NCBI GenBank assembly: GCA_905221605.1
Contig: CAJNDS010002698.1
Coordinates: forward strand, 45,001 to 77,088
Origin: Symbiodinium natans
Taxonomy: Eukaryota; Sar; Dinophyceae; Suessiales; Symbiodiniaceae
Length of the DNA: 32,088 bases
Reading direction: 5' to 3'
Shown: one piece after another, positions 25,343-32,088 of the stretch
How positions within the stretch are numbered: the stretch's first letter is position 1
Layout of the letters: each line of letters begins with the position of its first letter
The notes under the pieces: generated by a model
Told to the model about the DNA's origin: nothing
Databases searched by the model: none
The model's input: only the letters and a program-made list of their open reading frames with translations
Position numbers and translations under genes: made by a program

Positions 25343-25371
25343 GCCTTACCCGACGAGCGGGACTACTAGGC
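25343..25371 (+). repeat. 29-nt structured element, copy 3
   Basis: Both stems are kept and the loop is ACGAG. It starts 65 nt after copy 2. Confidence 0.85.
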
Positions 25372-25380
25372 ACTGCGTGA

Positions 25381-25409
25381 GCCTAACCCGACGAACGGGA
25401 CTACTAGGC
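25381..25409 (+). repeat. 29-nt structured element, copy 4
   Basis: Both stems are kept, the junction base is A and the loop is ACGAA. It starts 38 nt after copy 3, repeating the copy 1-2 spacing. Confidence 0.85.
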
Positions 25410-25511
25410 TGAAATGTTGGCCATCTCACCAGCATTGATTTGAGGATGTGCAAGTGCAAGTGTAGGGTGTTGGGTTGAAGGTGAATAGAAGTGACGCTGA
25501 GAGCACATATG

Positions 25512-26063
25512 TCAACGAAGAAGAAACAAGCCTGAACTTGCAGAAGACCTTTCTGTGAAATGTGAACAATACCAGATCTGCAAAAAGACGCATTGGCCAG
25601 TGCCGTCCGACTTCAGCTTCAGAGTACCAGAGGCAATGATGAAGGGCCGTATAGAGATCTGCCGCCAGCGCAGCAGGGACTCAGGCTTGTCTCCGTCAAC
25701 TTGGCTGGGGCTCGAGGCTCCCGTTAGTAGGACCGCTTCGTCGGACAGCGCCTGTAGACATGCCACTGAAATACAAATACTGTTGATTGTTGTCAAGCTG
25801 CTGTAAGACCTGCGTGAAACTAGGAATACCATTTGCTCTGCTTTGTGAACCAGCGCATAGAAAAACCCGTCATCCTTTGTAAAAGCCTCAAAGATTATCC
25901 CCTCTGCCATCCGCTTGTTTCGACTGAAGTGCCGAGGCACGATCAGACTCCCCTCGCCGTGCGGAAAGACGAGAACCCTCACACTTGGGAGCGTAAGATG
26001 AAGTCTTATACTATCTTGGTGTCTCCCCCCGGAATTGGGACCGGGCCAGCTCGTGGATTTGCT
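25512..26063 (-). CDS. hypothetical minus-strand protein, start unknown
   Basis: The frame is open from a TGA at about 26064 to the stop at 25512, about 180 codons. The upstream part reads as plausible protein: IRLHLTLPSVRVLVFPHGEG, then VPRHFSRNKRMAEGIIFEAF, then DDGFFYALVHKAEQ. The first ATG in frame is internal (about 25910), so an upstream exon is likely if the gene is real. The middle (about 25740-25810) contains CAG-GTCTTACAG-like sites and could be an unspliced intron. No family is recognised. No bracket hairpin is adjacent. Confidence 0.35.
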   Translation of the reverse strand, partial: SKSTSWPGPNSGGRHQDSIRLHLTLPSVRVLVFPHGEGSLIVPRHFSRNKRMAEGIIFEAFTKDDGFFYALVHKAEQMVFLVSRRSYSSLTTINSICISVACLQALSDEAVLLTGASSPSQVDGDKPESLLRWRQISIRPFIIASGTLKLKSDGTGQCVFLQIWYCSHFTERSSASSGLFLLR

Positions 26064-26236
26064 GTCTGCGGCTGAATCTCAATTGCAGGAGGCTAAAGCC
26101 TCCAAATGACCATCAGCTGGCAAGAGCTACAAGCCTTGAGATGTTAGGTGGGCAACGAAAGCTGTTAAAGATTGAAGTTCGGGGCCTTGGCCGGTTCGAC
26201 AGCTACCATGCACGGGCGGCTTGAGCTGGTAGTGCT

Positions 26237-26807
<571 letters not shown>

Positions 26808-26878
26808 ATTTTCATTTCATTTCGGACGCATGTGCGGGTCATGTCCCACACCTTGGCGGGCGTCGAGGGTGAAAATTG
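26808..26878. repeat. flank of R3 shared with R2
   Basis: ATTTTCATTTCATTTCGGAC then GCATG, and further on GCGTCGAGGGTGAAAATT. It corresponds to 24140-24195 with an insertion of about 25 nt. Confidence 0.65.
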
Positions 26879-26879
26879 A

Positions 26880-27144
26880 GTGACCTATTCGTTCGGGACC
26901 TGATCAGTCCGATGTCCTACCTTCTTCAAGCAATGTGGGTTGCGCTTCTGTACACGTCTCTGCGAGATTGGTCTTCAACCTCAGCAGGCAGGCTGGCAGG
27001 CAGGCCTAGTCTGAAAGCATCGGCCATGCAGGCTGGCACTTGTCCATAAAGAGGCGTTGAGGCTTTTCTTCTGCAGTGCGAGCAATTGTCTGGAGACTGG
27101 ATCGAGTCCTTTGTTAGGACTATTCAGGCGTTTAGGGATAATGG
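26880..27144. other. intergenic stretch left of the second block
   Basis: No gene is seen. GGCAGGCTGGCAGGCAGGCC is a small local repeat (26990). Confidence 0.4.
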
Positions 27145-27181
27145 TTCAGCTTGCTGGAGGCGACCTCACTCGCATACTGGA
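27145..27181 (+). repeat. bracket hairpin #23
   Basis: The core TGGAGGCGACCTCACTC is at 27155-27171. Arms TGC/GCA (27152-27154, 27172-27174), a 2x2 internal loop, then TTCAG/CTGGA (27145-27149, 27177-27181, one wobble) give about 8 bp. The A2 stop codon (27168-27166) is in the core. Confidence 0.75.
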
Positions 27182-28461
27182 ACCAGGCTGATGGTACGAT
27201 ATGGGGAAGCCAGAATGGCTGCTTCTCGAGGCCGAAGAAGGGACTGGACCTGTTTGCGATGAAAGGAAGCAAGCATCTTATAGACAATTGCATACGGCTT
27301 GTACTCCTCATAGACCTCGTCGTACAATGGGTTGATGATTTGGTAGAAGCGAAGAGCCATGCTGTTCTGGAAGTCTTGAGAGTGATCCTCCGGGTTGGGA
27401 GGTCTAGCGCTGGCTTGGAATGCAGAATTGACCTGCTTGAGCAAGGCTTCCTCAAAGAGCTCCAGGAGGTCGCCTCTCGAGATCACTGCTTCCGTGATCA
27501 TGGATCGAACCCAGGCAATTTGTTCTGCATGGATTTCTCGAAGTAGCCACTTCCGATACGTGACTAGATCCTTTCGGATTTGGTCCTGGTAGTTCGGAAG
27601 ATGAGGCAACAGAGCTAGGAGATGTTGATCGTAGGGCAGAGCGTTGAGGTGATGGTCTTGATGTTGAAAGCGCCATCCGTTCTTCACTGACGATGCCCCT
27701 TCTGAGGTTGAGGAAGACAATTTGAGAAGCTGCTGTACCCGGTATACTGTGGAGGCTCTCTTGAGCGCCTGCAAGTCGAAGTAGTGAAGGTCCAGTTGCT
27801 TGTCATCGTGTAGATGGAGATTGGAGGGGAAGTAGTCCAAGCCTTGTCCCGGAGCGTGCGATGGCTGTGACTGCTCAATGCCCGAGAGGAGGCGTGGCGT
27901 TGACGATCGCATCAGAAGGTGAAGATGTGACAAGGTGTTGGCTATCATAAAGTGCACCTCCCCCTGGCCAAAGTGGCGCGTCAAGTACGTCCAGATACGC
28001 TGGATGGTGGGTTCTGCATCTTCAAGCTGAAATGAGTTCTGGCCAGGACCATCGTTCGTATAGTCCCGAATCGCCTGAGAGATGAAGAGGAGCTGGCGCT
28101 TCTGATGGTACGTCAGAGTGTCGGCATGAGGTTCAGTCAGCATCATCTCGTCATGCTTTCTTTTTGCTGCCAGCTGTCGGGGTGCAGTTTTAGGAAGGTA
28201 GAGCCGCAGTTCTCCCATATGCCAGTTAGCCTTCTCCGTGAGCAGCTTCATAAAGCTGCAAGCGCGCGAAGCTATCCGTATCTGGCGGTCCGAGTGTTGG
28301 ATCGCCTCCTCCGCAGAGGTGCGTGAGGATGCCAGGTCCAGATTGCTTGCTGTGGCGGTGCCGGATTGAGAGGTAGAGTATACTGGCAACGGCATGAAGA
28401 GAGATTCGAGGAGTACCTCCATTGCTTGTTCGCGGCTGAGGACTGGGTGAAGATCTGCCAT
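27166..28461 (-). CDS. A2: unknown 431-residue cluster protein, A subfamily
   Basis: A full-length open frame with the ATG at 28461 (MADLHPVLSREQAMEVLLES). Landmarks in order are IRIASRACSFMKLLTEK (residues 61-77), AAKRKHDEMM (98-107), RDYTNDGPGQNSFQLEDAE (132-150), DLQALKRAS, YRKWLLREI and IINPLYDEVYEEYKPYAIVYK. It is similar along its whole length to A-prime (1908-3188), and its first 20 residues equal those of A0. No known domain, signal peptide or membrane helix is seen. The last residues (VCE-stop) run into hairpin #23; hairpin #24 is upstream. It is the last gene of the second block in transcription order. Confidence 0.87.
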   Translation of the reverse strand: MADLHPVLSREQAMEVLLESLFMPLPVYSTSQSGTATASNLDLASSRTSAEEAIQHSDRQIRIASRACSFMKLLTEKANWHMGELRLYLPKTAPRQLAAKRKHDEMMLTEPHADTLTYHQKRQLLFISQAIRDYTNDGPGQNSFQLEDAEPTIQRIWTYLTRHFGQGEVHFMIANTLSHLHLLMRSSTPRLLSGIEQSQPSHAPGQGLDYFPSNLHLHDDKQLDLHYFDLQALKRASTVYRVQQLLKLSSSTSEGASSVKNGWRFQHQDHHLNALPYDQHLLALLPHLPNYQDQIRKDLVTYRKWLLREIHAEQIAWVRSMITEAVISRGDLLELFEEALLKQVNSAFQASARPPNPEDHSQDFQNSMALRFYQIINPLYDEVYEEYKPYAIVYKMLASFHRKQVQSLLRPREAAILASPYRTISLVPVCE

Positions 28462-28476
28462 GATGTTTGGCAGGGT

Positions 28477-28518
28477 TTAAGTTCGCCCAGGAGGGGACCT
28501 CACTCGTGCAGAACTTGA
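28477..28518 (+). repeat. bracket hairpin #24
   Basis: Core 28489-28505 is AGGAGGGGACCTCACTC. Outer arms TTAAGTTC/GAACTTGA (28477-28484, 28511-28518, one T-G wobble) plus inner GC/GC and C-G pairs give about 11 bp with a bulged A28510. It lies 15 nt upstream of the A2 ATG. It is homologous to #1 but with the stem rebuilt outwards. Confidence 0.88.
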
Positions 28519-28616
28519 GAGCAAAAGCTTTGCGAGGAGAGCTGTGCTTAGTGAAACCAGGTGCAGCAAGATCGAAGCTCCAAGCGTTTTCCGCAATTTG
28601 GGAAGATAGTGCAGTG

Positions 28617-28639
28617 AACAGGAGGGGACCTCTCTCGTT
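28617..28639 (+). repeat. bracket hairpin #25, weak
   Basis: The core has one change (AGGAGGGGACCTCTCTC, 28620-28636), which removes the TGA. Arms AAC/GTT give only 3 bp. It is homologous to #2 and lies 27 nt past the B2 stop. Confidence 0.65.
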
Positions 28640-28666
28640 GGGATGCTATGGTGCACTGACGATGGG

Positions 28667-29905
28667 CTAGCCACGAATTTTATCATTAAGCATCTGCTTC
28701 AGATGTCGACGGTGTCGAACGAGGAGCAGAGTCAGCGCCACTGCAAAGTTCTTGTAGTCCTCAAAGACCTGGTCGTGGAGCGGGGACATAATAGTGATGA
28801 CTCCTTGTGCCTGCTCAAGATCCCCTTGGTCCCCACCGTATCTATGACGTACTTGTTGCCAGAGACTGTCAGCAAAGTAGCGATGGAGAGTGTCTCTAGG
28901 TAGAAGCTGACCCACTACCAGGTTGCGCACCCACAAAAAGTCTTCCTCTGTCAGTGGAGTGGACAGCCAGAGGCGGTACATTGTCAGGATTTCTCGGAGT
29001 GTCTCCTGATAGTGCGGAATCATTGGGGCCAATTTGGAGTGGTACTCCTCGTAGTCAAGCTTGGAGAGATCTCGGTCTTGTTCGAGGAATTCCCAGCTTT
29101 CTCGAATCTGTTCGCTGGCTGACGTAGGTGTGGAGGCAGTGATAGTCCGCAGTTGTTGCAGCAGGCGCAACTGGAGCGATGCTCTTTTGAGCGTTCTGAA
29201 GTCATATGCTTCAAGGTCAAGCTGATGAGCGTCTTGCAGCCGGAGGTCTGAGGGGAAGTACTTCTTGCCTTGCCAGTTCTCCTCTGTCGTTTGTGGATGC
29301 AACTGTAGAAGGTTTCGTTGATGTGCCGGGGTAAACTCAGATCGCAGTAGTACTTTGGCTTGCTCCAGAGTTCGGAGCAGAATGGCGTTCAGCTCTGACT
29401 GCAAGAACCTCCTGATGAGATAATGCCAGGTTAGTGTGCAAGCTTGATTGGCATCGAACGTACTAAAGGACGGTGAGCCTTCTCCGTCATTTGTGTAGTT
29501 TCGGATCATGAGGGAGAGGTATATGATTTGCTGGCGCTGGAGAGACCCCATGTATGGGGGCAGCTGCGCTGAAGGCAGCTCATCATCAATGTGCTTGCGC
29601 TTGCCTGCCAAGGTACGTGGCCAGGCTTCAAGGGGGAAATCAGTGTGCCTTCCCTCGGGCCAGGCCAGGTGCCTATCCAGCTGACATATGAAGCTGCAGA
29701 GCCGTGATGCCACTCTCATGCTTCGTTCTGCCATAGGTTCAAGTTCTTCTGTAGTGAAGGTGAGCCTCCTCGGGGTGAGGTGGGTATCTGCGGAGGTCGA
29801 TGTGGCCATCTGCTCATGGATGCCGCCAGGTAAGTAAATGGTAGTTGGCACGTGAAGCGACTCCATGAGAATTTCGAGTAGAACCTCGCGAGGTAGTGAC
29901 GGCAT
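28667..29905 (-). CDS. B2: unknown 412-residue cluster protein, B subfamily
   Basis: This is the same length and frame as B1, with the ATG at 29905 (MPSLPREVLLEILMESLHVP). It keeps ASRLCSFICQLDRHL, AGKRKHIDDELPS, RNYTNDGEGSPSFS, LKRASLQLRLLQQL and PLHDQVFEDYKNFA. Differences from B1 are scattered substitutions without any frame change over 412 codons, which points to purifying selection on both copies (to be tested). The function is unknown. Hairpins #26 (upstream, 9 nt from the ATG) and #25 (downstream) bracket it. Confidence 0.87.
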   Translation of the reverse strand: MPSLPREVLLEILMESLHVPTTIYLPGGIHEQMATSTSADTHLTPRRLTFTTEELEPMAERSMRVASRLCSFICQLDRHLAWPEGRHTDFPLEAWPRTLAGKRKHIDDELPSAQLPPYMGSLQRQQIIYLSLMIRNYTNDGEGSPSFSTFDANQACTLTWHYLIRRFLQSELNAILLRTLEQAKVLLRSEFTPAHQRNLLQLHPQTTEENWQGKKYFPSDLRLQDAHQLDLEAYDFRTLKRASLQLRLLQQLRTITASTPTSASEQIRESWEFLEQDRDLSKLDYEEYHSKLAPMIPHYQETLREILTMYRLWLSTPLTEEDFLWVRNLVVGQLLPRDTLHRYFADSLWQQVRHRYGGDQGDLEQAQGVITIMSPLHDQVFEDYKNFAVALTLLLVRHRRHLKQMLNDKIRG

Positions 29906-29914
29906 GGCTGGCTT

Positions 29915-29945
29915 GTTGACCGGGAGGAGACCTCACGTGGTCAGT
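29915..29945 (+). repeat. bracket hairpin #26
   Basis: Core GGGAGGAGACCTCACGT region 29922-29938. Arms GTTGACC 29915-29921 and GGTCAGT 29939-29945 give 7 bp with two G-T/T-G wobbles. Compared with its homologue #3, one pair has changed on both sides (G-C to A-T) and two have changed to wobble. Confidence 0.88.
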
Positions 29946-30233
29946 TGGTGTAAGGTAAGCTGAGCCCGGCTGTGGGGAGCATCTATCAAGGCAGAAAGCT
30001 GCAGCCTTCAATGTTTGAGCGTTTAAACCAGGCAGAGCTGAGGCGTTGGCACTGCATCATGTATCAACTCTATCTGCAGGAAGACCTGAGACCATGGGAG
30101 AGAGACGGCTGAGCCGGTCGAGACGTGCCTCTGAGACGCAAGATGGGGAACAGGTGGGGACTATGAGCATTCCTTTGTCTCTCGGCAGTAAGTGTCGTCG
30201 GTCCTTTTGCTAGGAAGAGGTAATTTAGGTGAA
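29946..30233 (-). other. intercistronic spacer between B2 and C2
   Basis: No gene is seen. It shares CTGAGCCCGGCTGTGG and AGAAAGCTGCAG with the B1/A-prime spacer at 1585-1866, and its right part resembles the A-prime/C1 spacer. It therefore joins the two spacers that flank A-prime in block 1, marking where A-prime is missing or was inserted. Confidence 0.5.
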
Positions 30234-30260
30234 TGACCAGGAGGAGACCTCACTCGGTTG
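30234..30260 (+). repeat. bracket hairpin #27
   Basis: Core 30239-30255 is AGGAGGAGACCTCACTC. Arms TGACC 30234-30238 and GGTTG 30256-30260 give 3 Watson-Crick pairs and 2 wobbles. A more distant AATTT/AAATT pair (30222-30226, 30264-30268) may extend it. It contains the C2 stop codon. Confidence 0.78.
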
Positions 30261-31484
30261 GTGAAATTGGCGCTGTAGCCGAGAGGCCCGCTGCCGTAAG
30301 TATAGCATGTCTGAACACCATCCTCCGCTCGGGCGTAAGCATTTTAAAAGCCAGAATCCAGGGGAACGACTGGACCAGGACGTCGTTCTCCAGAGGAGAG
30401 AGAATTGCAAGTAGTCTGTCCTGTGCCCTAGGATCATCTGGAAGATGAACCGAAATTGGCCCTTTTAGCTGAAGGGCAAGATGAAATTTAGCACAACTTT
30501 CTGGTACTGTAGTGTTGTGCCATAACGCCTCAAGTGAGATCAGCTCAGCGTCGGTGATGGGTCGTAACAGCCAGGTTCTGCCCAGATTAAGGTCAGCCCT
30601 CATCGTCTGGTAGGCGTTGTTGGGCAAGAGATTGTGGAGTTCCGTCAAGTGTTCAGCATAGGAGAGAAGTTCCAGGGCTTGGTCTTGGCGCAAGACATCC
30701 CAAGGTTCGCTGGGGCAAATGTCGTCTGGCATCCGTTCTCCCTTTGCCTTGGCGACCTTGGATTCCACCATGACTGTTGTCCGGTAGATCGTGGACGCTC
30801 GCTTAAGCATGTGAATTTCAGCGTCAAGAATGCCAAGAGCATGTTCGTCTCGTATGGATTGGTGTCCTCCTCGCGCGGCCATGGTGAGACATCCGAAGGG
30901 AAGAGACAGACGTGAATGCCGTTCAGGACCCTGGTAGATTTGCTAGGAAAAATCCAACGTAGATGCTGGGCCGCTCCGTTGACGATGTCCTTTACTGTTT
31001 GCCTACCCATCCCCAGGTTGTACAGGGTCTGGGAGATGATAAGGGCCGCTAGCTTGAAGTCGTCCGGCTCCATGACTTCCTCGTCAGTGTAGATGTGCAC
31101 TGTTTCCAGGATCATCTGCAAGGTAAGGGAGCTGCGTTCTGCCTCATAGTGCTTCAGATGAGGAGGAGTTTCGGAGGGTGATGCAAGGGATGCCATCTCG
31201 GCCTCAGCCAGCAGTGGAAGATTCGGCTGAGCTGATTGAGAAAGAATTCGAATCCAGTTGTAGCTTCGCGCTGCCAGTCTGAGGGTGGGTGCCAGCGCAC
31301 AGGTTTCCCGACGAGCAAGAGCTCTGGCTTCATCCGAAATGTAGAGGTTGGCATCAGGATCTGAAGTGCGCCTGCCTGTGTGTAGCATTGCCTTGCAGAA
31401 AAGATTCAGTGCGACGAGCTTTGACTTCATCGGCATAGTCGACGAGTCTGGCTGTAGTGGCAGCGCAGGGCATGTATGCATCAT
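30250..31484 (-). pseudogene. C2: C-subfamily cluster gene with a frameshift
   Basis: The 5' part opens at 31484 (MMHTCPALPLQPDSSTMPMK; the second Met at 31481 aligns with the C1 start) and follows C1 closely up to PREEDTNPYE at about 30868. The C1-like sequence then continues in another frame (DEHALGILDAEIHMLKRAS) to the stop at 30250. Compared with C1, C2 lacks 7 nt between AATCC and GACGAACAT (net, at about 30862-30870). Both halves otherwise keep C1 landmarks such as LAARSYNWIR, HIYTDEE, LKRAS-like and SPLENDVL. This is either a recently broken copy or an assembly error, because the remainder is not degraded. Confidence 0.75.
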
Positions 31485-31503
31485 TGTGCGGGCCTTAAGG
31501 AAT

Positions 31504-31535
31504 GGGCAGCAGGAGGAGACCTCTCTATTCTGCCT
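31504..31535 (+). repeat. bracket hairpin #28
   Basis: Core at 31511-31527 is AGGAGGAGACCTCTCTA. Arms GGGCAG 31504-31509 and CTGCCT 31530-31535 give 5 bp plus a G-T wobble. In homologue #7 this last pair is A-T. It lies 20-23 nt upstream of the C2 ATG. Confidence 0.85.
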
Positions 31536-31810
31536 TTGAGCCTAAATGAAACTACACGTTCAGCGTCCGGTACTTGTTTGCTTGCAGCGATTAAGGAGTG
31601 CAACAGCAGCATGTGCTGCAGGGCGTAATTCTGAGAGAATAAGGGACAGGCGTCGTTGTTGGCCGACCAACCCACCTTGGCTTCCGGGAGTGCAGAGCAT
31701 GAGGCATTGTTTAGTTGTGCGCTTTAAGGCGTAGTCAAAGCGTCATTATTAGAGAGAATTTTGTCACCGAGGCAGTTCTGAGGTGAACAGGTGAAAATCA
31801 GTCGTGTATA
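31536..31810 (-). other. intercistronic spacer between C2 and D2
   Basis: No gene is seen. It is the counterpart of 4888-5162, with short conserved words. Confidence 0.4.
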
Positions 31811-31849
31811 CACTCCCTCGTAGGAGGAGACCTCACTCTCTGGGGAGTG
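31811..31849 (+). repeat. bracket hairpin #29
   Basis: Core 31822-31838 is AGGAGGAGACCTCACTC. Arms CACTCCCT 31811-31818 and GGGGAGTG 31842-31849 give 7 bp plus a T-G wobble. The homologue is #8, where that pair is T-A. It lies 27 nt past the D2 stop. Confidence 0.9.
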
Positions 31850-31876
31850 CCAAAATTGAGGACTCTATACAATGTC

Positions 31877-32088
31877 TCATGCCTGTGGATCGCGTCGTGG
31901 GACAAGAGGACCTTCAGTGATTATCCAGGTCTGGACTGTGCCTGGTGGCAGTGGGTTGCCGGTGGCCGACAGTGCCGAGGTGCGCGCTGGAGGGGTCCAC
32001 GGGCTAAACGGGTTGGGGGCCAAGGACACAATCGGCCCTGGAGTGATAATCCATGTGCCCACCAGCATGGCGGCATCATGCGCTGGCT
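31877..32088 (-). CDS. D2: C-terminal part of the Pro-rich D protein, cut by window edge
   Basis: The open frame runs from the window edge to the TGA at 31879-31877. It reads PAHDAAMLVGTWIITPGPIV, later TWIITEGPLVPRRDPQA, nearly identical to the C-terminal frame of D1 (5226-5411). The interval that is 23 nt in D1 is 21 nt here and leaves the frame intact, so D2 is the better copy. The N-terminus lies outside the window. The function is unknown. Confidence 0.75.
   Translation of the reverse strand, partial: PAHDAAMLVGTWIITPGPIVSLAPNPFSPWTPPARTSALSATGNPLPPGTVQTWIITEGPLVPRRDPQA

Overview
The window looks like nuclear DNA of a dinoflagellate, most likely a Symbiodinium-like alga. The reasons are long head-to-tail runs of genes on one strand, interstitial TTTAGGG (plant/alga-type telomere) arrays, very large CAA/CAG-type hexamer tracts, and short GT-AG introns. 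It is a draft assembly: a 100-base N gap lies at 11989-12088. The organism assignment is inference; no species marker is present.

Region 1 (1-11988) is a unidirectional minus-strand cluster. In transcription order it holds a USP-type ubiquitin hydrolase 3' end, an unknown basic protein (H), a small Cys/His-rich protein (G), a 628-residue unknown (F), a decayed dual-specificity phosphatase (E), a Pro-rich protein (D1), and four members of one unknown ~410-430 residue protein family (C1, A-prime, B1, A0). Region 5 (27145-32088) is a second, diverged copy of the left end of this cluster (D2, C2, B2, A2), without A-prime. So the A-B-C-D block has been duplicated.

The main discovery is a family of 29 short hairpins, all in the same orientation. 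Each has a constant core (AGGAGGNGACCTCACTC on the + strand) between arms whose sequence differs at every copy but which pair with each other (4 to 13 bp, sometimes with a bulge). In regions 1 and 5 they bracket the genes: one lies 0-40 nt past nearly every stop codon and one lies 13-60 nt before most start codons. In four genes the TGA stop is inside the core. Arms at duplicated loci have changed in a compensatory way, which argues for a selected structure. No described element that I know matches this. Candidates are an intercistronic RNA-processing or protein-binding signal, or a structured recombination site of a cassette array.

Region 2 (12089-13750) is a hexamer-repeat tract followed by a plus-strand multi-pass membrane protein. 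Region 3 (13946-21900) is repeat-rich. It has about eleven TTTAGGG/CCCTAAA arrays in both orientations, an inverted-repeat element with a TA core, an AT-rich island and a triple 50-nt repeat, interspersed with short plus-strand exon-like segments that predict coiled coil. Region 4 (22022-27144) starts with a two-exon ADP-ribosyl cyclase/CD38-like secreted protein, followed by an 800-bp and a 570-bp hexamer tract that share the same flank. Between those tracts are four hairpins of the bracket family and four copies of a different 29-nt structured element.
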